A stretch of 17,932 bases of DNA, from the NCBI GenBank assembly GCA_028871775.1, contig JAGWMH010000009.1:1-17932 (forward strand). Direction: 5' to 3'. A model generated the notes under the pieces. The model saw only the letters and a list, made by a program, of their open reading frames with translations. It searched no databases and was not told where the DNA came from. Each line of letters opens with the position of its first letter. The stretch's first letter is position 1. The position numbers and the translations under genes were made by a program. This document shows positions 14,519 to 17,932 of the stretch, piece by piece. This DNA comes from Betaproteobacteria bacterium. Its GTDB lineage: Bacteria > Pseudomonadota > Gammaproteobacteria > Burkholderiales > Gallionellaceae.

Positions 14519-15907
14519 ATGTCCCGCTATTTTTATTGGTATGTGGCGCTTGCCGTACTATTGGGCAACCCGCTCAATGCGCTCGCCGCAACCGATGATG
14601 ATCTGCAAGCCATCCGCGAGCAGATTCAACAATTGAAGCAAAACTATGAGCAGCGCATCTCGCAGCTGGAACAACGTTTGCAACAAGCCGAAGCAAACAG
14701 CCGGCAGGCGGAAAGCATTGCGGCACAGGCTCAAGCTGCCGCACAACAACCCACCCGCAGCGGAGCCGTCGCAACAAGCAGCGAGAGCAGCTTTAACCCC
14801 GCCGTGTCGCTGATCCTGTCCGGCACTTACGGGCAGTTCAAACAGGATACTGCGGTTGCCGCAACCGGCTTTGCGCTGAATGCCAACAACCCGGGCTATA
14901 CGCAGGGCTTGTCGCTCAAGGAATCGGAGTTGAGCATTGCAGCCAACATCGATCCGCAGTTTCGCGGCGCAGCTACGTTCGCGCTGGCTCCGGCGGGCGG
15001 CATCAGCGTGGAGAATGCTTTCGTGCAAAGCAGTGCGTTGGGTAACGGATTCAACCTGAAAATGGGGCGCTTCTTCTCCGGCCTCGGCTATCTCAACGAG
15101 CAACACGCCCATGCCTGGGATTTCGTTGACCAGCCGCTGGTATATCGCGTGCTGTGGGATAACCAGATCGGCGAAGACGGCTTGCAGCTGAAGTGGCTGG
15201 CACCGACCGATATGTTTGTCGAGGTTGGCGGCGAGTTGGGCCGCGGGCGCGGCTTTCCGGGAACGGACCGGCAGAACAAAAATGGCGCAGGTGCAGGAGT
15301 TCTGTTCGCGCACATCGGCGACGATATCGGCATCGAACACAGCTGGCGCGCTGGGCTGTCGCTGCATGAGACCAGGCGCGTGAATGCGGTGAGCACCGGG
15401 GTGCCGGATCTGCTTAATACGGCGGGCGGCGTGAGCAACAGCTTCAGCGGCGACAGCCGCACCGCCGGGCTGGATTTCGTGTGGAAATACGCGCCCAACG
15501 GCAACCTCCGCGAGCGCTACCTCAAGCTGCAGGGTGAATATTTCCGCCGCGAGGAAAGCGGCTTGCTGACCTATAACCTTGCTACTACCGACAGCTACGC
15601 CGTCGCGCAAAGCGGCTGGTACCTGCAAGGCGTGTACCAGTTCATGCCAGCCTGGCGCAGCGGCTTGCGCTACGACCGGCTCGATCCGGGTATCGCTGCG
15701 GTTGGCGCGCTGAATGCGGGCAACGTCATCAGCAACTATGCATTTAATCCTTCGCGCCTCACCTGGATGGTGGATTACAGCCCCAGCGAATTTTCCCGTC
15801 TGCGCCTGCAACTGGCACGCGACGACTCGCGGCAAGGGTTGCCGGATAACCAGCTATTCCTGCAATACATCATGAGTCTGGGAGCACACGGTGCACACCA
15901 GTATTGA
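14519..15907 (+). CDS. Outer-membrane beta-barrel protein with N-terminal coiled coil
   Basis: The 462-residue product has a signal peptide ending at LNALA-A (about residue 23), then a heptad-rich coiled coil (about 26-76, DLQAIREQIQQLKQNYEQRI onward). The rest has alternating polar/aromatic strands typical of a beta-barrel: SLILSGTYGQF, FNLKMGRFFSGLGYLN, RYLKLQGEYFRR and the end LFLQYIMSLGAHGAHQY. This layout resembles coiled-coil porins such as phosphate-selective O/P types. There is no TonB-dependent receptor plug. Placement between the DUF2946-like gene and znuA suggests passage of a metal or metal complex across the outer membrane, which is inference. GAGGAG 8 nt upstream gives a strong ribosome binding site, and the end is 24 bp before znuA. 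Confidence 0.72.
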   Translation: MSRYFYWYVALAVLLGNPLNALAATDDDLQAIREQIQQLKQNYEQRISQLEQRLQQAEANSRQAESIAAQAQAAAQQPTRSGAVATSSESSFNPAVSLILSGTYGQFKQDTAVAATGFALNANNPGYTQGLSLKESELSIAANIDPQFRGAATFALAPAGGISVENAFVQSSALGNGFNLKMGRFFSGLGYLNEQHAHAWDFVDQPLVYRVLWDNQIGEDGLQLKWLAPTDMFVEVGGELGRGRGFPGTDRQNKNGAGAGVLFAHIGDDIGIEHSWRAGLSLHETRRVNAVSTGVPDLLNTAGGVSNSFSGDSRTAGLDFVWKYAPNGNLRERYLKLQGEYFRREESGLLTYNLATTDSYAVAQSGWYLQGVYQFMPAWRSGLRYDRLDPGIAAVGALNAGNVISNYAFNPSRLTWMVDYSPSEFSRLRLQLARDDSRQGLPDNQLFLQYIMSLGAHGAHQY

Positions 15908-15931
15908 TATGCAAATCCAAAAGGGAAAACC

Positions 15932-16936
15932 ATGAAAACGAAACAAAGTGTAGTTTGCGAGCTTTCGCCTCTTGGCGAAATGCCTGCTTACCCCTCCTCG
16001 GCGCAGGCTAATGCTCGCGCAGGCGAGCGTTATGTCGTAGCCAGAAAAATTCTCTGCGCTTTCCTGTTGTTGCTCATCAGCGGCAACGTCCACGCCGCAC
16101 TCAACGTATTCGCCTGCGAACCGGAATGGGCAGCCCTCACCCAACAGCTTGCGGGTAATCAGGCCAGCATTTACACCGCCACCGGCGCGCTGCAGGACCC
16201 GCACCGCGTGGAAGCACGCCCCAGCCTGATCGCCAAGGCGCGCCGCGCGCAACTGCTGGTGTGCACCGGTGCGGAACTTGAAATCGGCTGGCTGCCGGTA
16301 GTGCTGCGCGAATCCGGCAACGGCGCCATTCAATCCGGCAGCAGCGGCAATTTTGAAGCCGCGCAATATGTCACCATGCTGGAAGTTCCGGCACGACTGG
16401 ATCGCGCCGAGGGCGATGTGCATGCGTCGGGCAATCCGCACATTCAGACCGATGCGCGCAACTTCCTGCCGGTTGCGGAAGCCCTCAGCAAACGCCTGAT
16501 ACAGCTTGATCCGGCCAACACACAACTTTACCAGCAGCAATACGCCACGTTCAGCCAGCAGTGGCGCGCCGCCATTGCGAAGTGGGAGAAGCAGGCCGCT
16601 TCATTAAAGGACGTACCCGTCATCGTGCAGCACAAAGGATTCCCCTACCTGAGCAACTGGCTGGGGCTGAAACAAGTCGCCGAGCTGGAGCCAAAGCCCG
16701 GCCTGGAACCCAGCGCTGCGTATCTCGCAAAAGTGCTGAATGAATTGCAACAACATCCGGCGCGCATGGTATTGCGCGCTGCCTATCAGGATGGGCGGCC
16801 GTCGGAATGGATAGCACAACGTGCACACATTCCTGCCGTGATGTTGCCCTATACCGTGGGCGGCACGCCGCAGGCAACCGATTTGTTCACACTGTTTGAC
16901 GACACCATCCAACGTTTGCTGGCGGGGTTGAAATGA
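15932..16936 (+). CDS. znuA: Metal (zinc-type) ABC transporter substrate-binding protein with extended signal peptide
   Basis: This is a cluster A-I periplasmic binding protein. Metal-ligand motifs are DPHRVEARPS (H91) and GDVHASGNPHIQTDARN (H164, H170), with VQHKGFPYLSNW as a third His site. A Cys pair (C62 in VFACEPEW, C111 in LLVCTG) and the end PYTVGGTPQATDLFTLFDDT are typical of the branch. Zinc is the likeliest substrate; manganese or iron cannot be ruled out. The signal peptide proper is ARKILCAFLLLLISGNVHA (about 37-55). It is preceded by about 36 extra residues, CELSPLGEMPAYPSSAQANA and onward, encoded by a palindromic repeat. ATG 15932 has AAAAGGGAAA upstream. The only other in-frame ATG (15980) is inside the repeat and lacks a binding site. 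The end overlaps the permease gene as ATGA. Confidence 0.88.
   Translation: MKTKQSVVCELSPLGEMPAYPSSAQANARAGERYVVARKILCAFLLLLISGNVHAALNVFACEPEWAALTQQLAGNQASIYTATGALQDPHRVEARPSLIAKARRAQLLVCTGAELEIGWLPVVLRESGNGAIQSGSSGNFEAAQYVTMLEVPARLDRAEGDVHASGNPHIQTDARNFLPVAEALSKRLIQLDPANTQLYQQQYATFSQQWRAAIAKWEKQAASLKDVPVIVQHKGFPYLSNWLGLKQVAELEPKPGLEPSAAYLAKVLNELQQHPARMVLRAAYQDGRPSEWIAQRAHIPAVMLPYTVGGTPQATDLFTLFDDTIQRLLAGLK
15963..16037 (+). repeat. Palindromic repeat (family A member) inside the znuA leader
   Basis: Three stems lie in a row: TTTCGCC-TCTT-GGCGAAA (15963-15980), GCCTGC/GCAGGC (15982-15987, 16003-16008) and AATGCTCGC-GCAG-GCGAGCGTT (16010-16031, one G-T pair). The 3' part CGTTATGTCG (16028-16037) is identical to the reverse complement of 2732-2741 in glyQ. 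The last stem sits after GGCTAA, as the stem at 784-803 does. Its length keeps the znuA frame open. Confidence 0.8.
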
Positions 16937-17688
16937 ATACTATCGAACTCAACATCTTGCTGCCCGCGCTCATCGCGGGCTTGCTGGTGCTTGCCACGCA
17001 CATCCCGCTCGGCATGAAGGTGCTGGAGCGTGGTGTAATTTTCGCCGATCTTGCCGTCGCGCAAATTGCCGGGCTGGGTATCGTCATCGCCGCACTGCTG
17101 GGCTTAACCGAACAGCCGCTGCTGGTGCAGCTCCTCGCCGCTGCCAGCGCGCTGTGTGGTGCGGCACTGCTCGCGCTGATCGAGCGCCACTTGTCCGAAA
17201 TCAAGGAAGCCTGCATCGGCCTGACTTTCGTGCTCGCCGCCAGCGGCGGCATCTTGCTGATGAGCCGCGATGTGCACGCGGGCGAACATCTCAAGGATTT
17301 GCTGGTCGGGCAGATCCTGTGGGTAAGCGCCAATCAATTGATCGCCACCGCTTTATTGACCGCCGTATTGCTCGCGCTGTGGCAATGGAGCAAACTGAAA
17401 ACCCGCAACCTGGGCTTCTACGCCCTGTTCGCATTGGCCGTCACCGCCTCGGTGCAATTGGTCGGCGTATATCTGGTGTTCGCCAGCCTGATTGTTCCGG
17501 CGCTCGCCACGTATCGCATCCGCCACCGCCGCACGCACTATGCCTTTGCGGTTGGCGTTGCCGGTTATGCCATCGGCCTGCTGCTGTCCGCCCGGTTTGA
17601 TTTGCCGAGCGGCGCAACGGTGGTGTGGGCAATGGCTGGAGCGGGAGCTCTTGTGGCGGGGTTGCTGAATCCACGAAAAGTTGGCTGA
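16933..17688 (+). CDS. znuB: Metal ABC transporter permease (ZnuB/ABC-3 family)
   Basis: The 251-residue, strongly hydrophobic protein has about 7-8 membrane helices. ABC-3 family features include [61 protein letters not shown] and [20 protein letters not shown]. It would form the inner-membrane channel for the metal delivered by ZnuA. ATG overlaps the znuA stop by 4 bp (ATGA), so the two are translationally coupled. The cognate ATPase (ZnuC) is not encoded downstream, where aroE begins, nor elsewhere in the window, so an ATPase from another locus must serve it if it is a functional transporter. Confidence 0.9.
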   Translation: MNTIELNILLPALIAGLLVLATHIPLGMKVLERGVIFADLAVAQIAGLGIVIAALLGLTEQPLLVQLLAAASALCGAALLALIERHLSEIKEACIGLTFVLAASGGILLMSRDVHAGEHLKDLLVGQILWVSANQLIATALLTAVLLALWQWSKLKTRNLGFYALFALAVTASVQLVGVYLVFASLIVPALATYRIRHRRTHYAFAVGVAGYAIGLLLSARFDLPSGATVVWAMAGAGALVAGLLNPRKVG

Positions 17689-17695
17689 TTTTCTT

Positions 17696-17701
17696 TACAA
17701 T
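17696..17701 (+). promoter_or_regulatory. -10-like TACAAT upstream of aroE
   Basis: TACAAT followed by GCGCGC lies 30 nt before the aroE ATG and just after the znuB stop. No matching -35 is visible. It fits the -10 plus GCGC pattern seen at four other places. Confidence 0.4.
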
Positions 17702-17731
17702 GCGCGCAGTGATTTATACGCGCACTCCAAA

Positions 17732-17932
17732 ATGACTGATCGTTACGCCGTCATCGGCAACCCCATCGCACACAGCAAATCGCCGCTGATCCACAGGATG
17801 TTCGCCGAGCAGACCGGGCAGGACATCAGCTACGAAGCCATCCTTGCGCCGCTGGATGGCTTTGCTGCCACGGTTGAACGGCTGCGCAAGGAAGGCTACA
17901 AGGGCTGCAACGTGACCGTGCCGTTCAAGTTC
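17732..17932 (+). CDS. aroE: Shikimate dehydrogenase, N-terminal part (runs off the window)
   Basis: AroE reduces 3-dehydroshikimate to shikimate with NADPH in aromatic amino acid synthesis. The 67 residues present show the substrate-binding [19 protein letters not shown] and the [10 protein letters not shown] motif, whose Lys is the catalytic residue, in the usual positions. The rest, including the NADP-binding domain, lies beyond the window. There is no clear ribosome binding site before ATG 17732; the leader after the -10-like TACAAT is about 23 nt. It starts 43 bp after znuB, with its own putative promoter, so it is probably not part of the metal cassette. Confidence 0.95.
   Translation, partial: MTDRYAVIGNPIAHSKSPLIHRMFAEQTGQDISYEAILAPLDGFAATVERLRKEGYKGCNVTVPFKF

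Overview
The window looks like chromosomal DNA of a betaproteobacterium, most likely of the Nitrosomonadales/Gallionellaceae type (Sideroxydans/Gallionella relatives). This is inferred from the moderately GC-rich coding sequence, the separate glyQ and glyS genes, the cyaY-lptM-lysA block, the Ala/Lys-rich histone H1-like protein and the RNase II/TonB gene pair. No database search was possible. All genes appear to be ordinary chromosomal genes; I see no phage, IS, CRISPR or tRNA.

Layout: (1) 1-715: the 3' end of a 23S rRNA, a spacer without tRNA, 5S rRNA and a very strong terminator, i.e. the end of an rrn operon. (2) 727-8010, all on +: a structured intergenic repeat, then lnt, a GIY-YIG domain gene, glyQ, glyS, gmhB, a plsC-like acyltransferase and a YgjP-type metallopeptidase. 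Several genes overlap by 1-4 bp. This block serves lipoprotein maturation, glycyl-tRNA synthesis and LPS/phospholipid synthesis. (3) 8054-9826: cyaY on -, divergent from lptM (37 aa lipoprotein) and lysA on +. (4) 9840-11145: a histone H1-like gene, the eroded 5' stump of an RND efflux adaptor gene, and a periplasmic four-EF-hand protein on -. (5) 11268-14074: an RNase II-family exoribonuclease overlapping a tonB-like gene. (6) 14146-17688: a small exported His/Cys protein, an outer-membrane beta-barrel protein, and a zinc-type ABC binding protein and permease. With the TonB this resembles an envelope-spanning metal uptake set, but no ATPase gene is present. (7) 17732-end: the start of aroE.

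The most unusual signal is not a gene. Short palindromic repeats recur both between and inside genes. One family (A) lies downstream of the 5S gene, twice in tandem at the start of glyQ, and at the start of znuA. The coding copies are read through and add about 47 residues to GlyQ and about 37 residues in front of the ZnuA signal peptide. A second family (B) is inserted without breaking the frame in lysA and in the RNase II-family gene, and is read in two different frames. This resembles the protein-coding palindromic elements (RPE) known from Rickettsia, here in what looks like a betaproteobacterium.

A further shared feature is a -10-like hexamer followed directly by a GCGC discriminator upstream of lnt, glyQ, the H1-like gene, the RNase gene and aroE.
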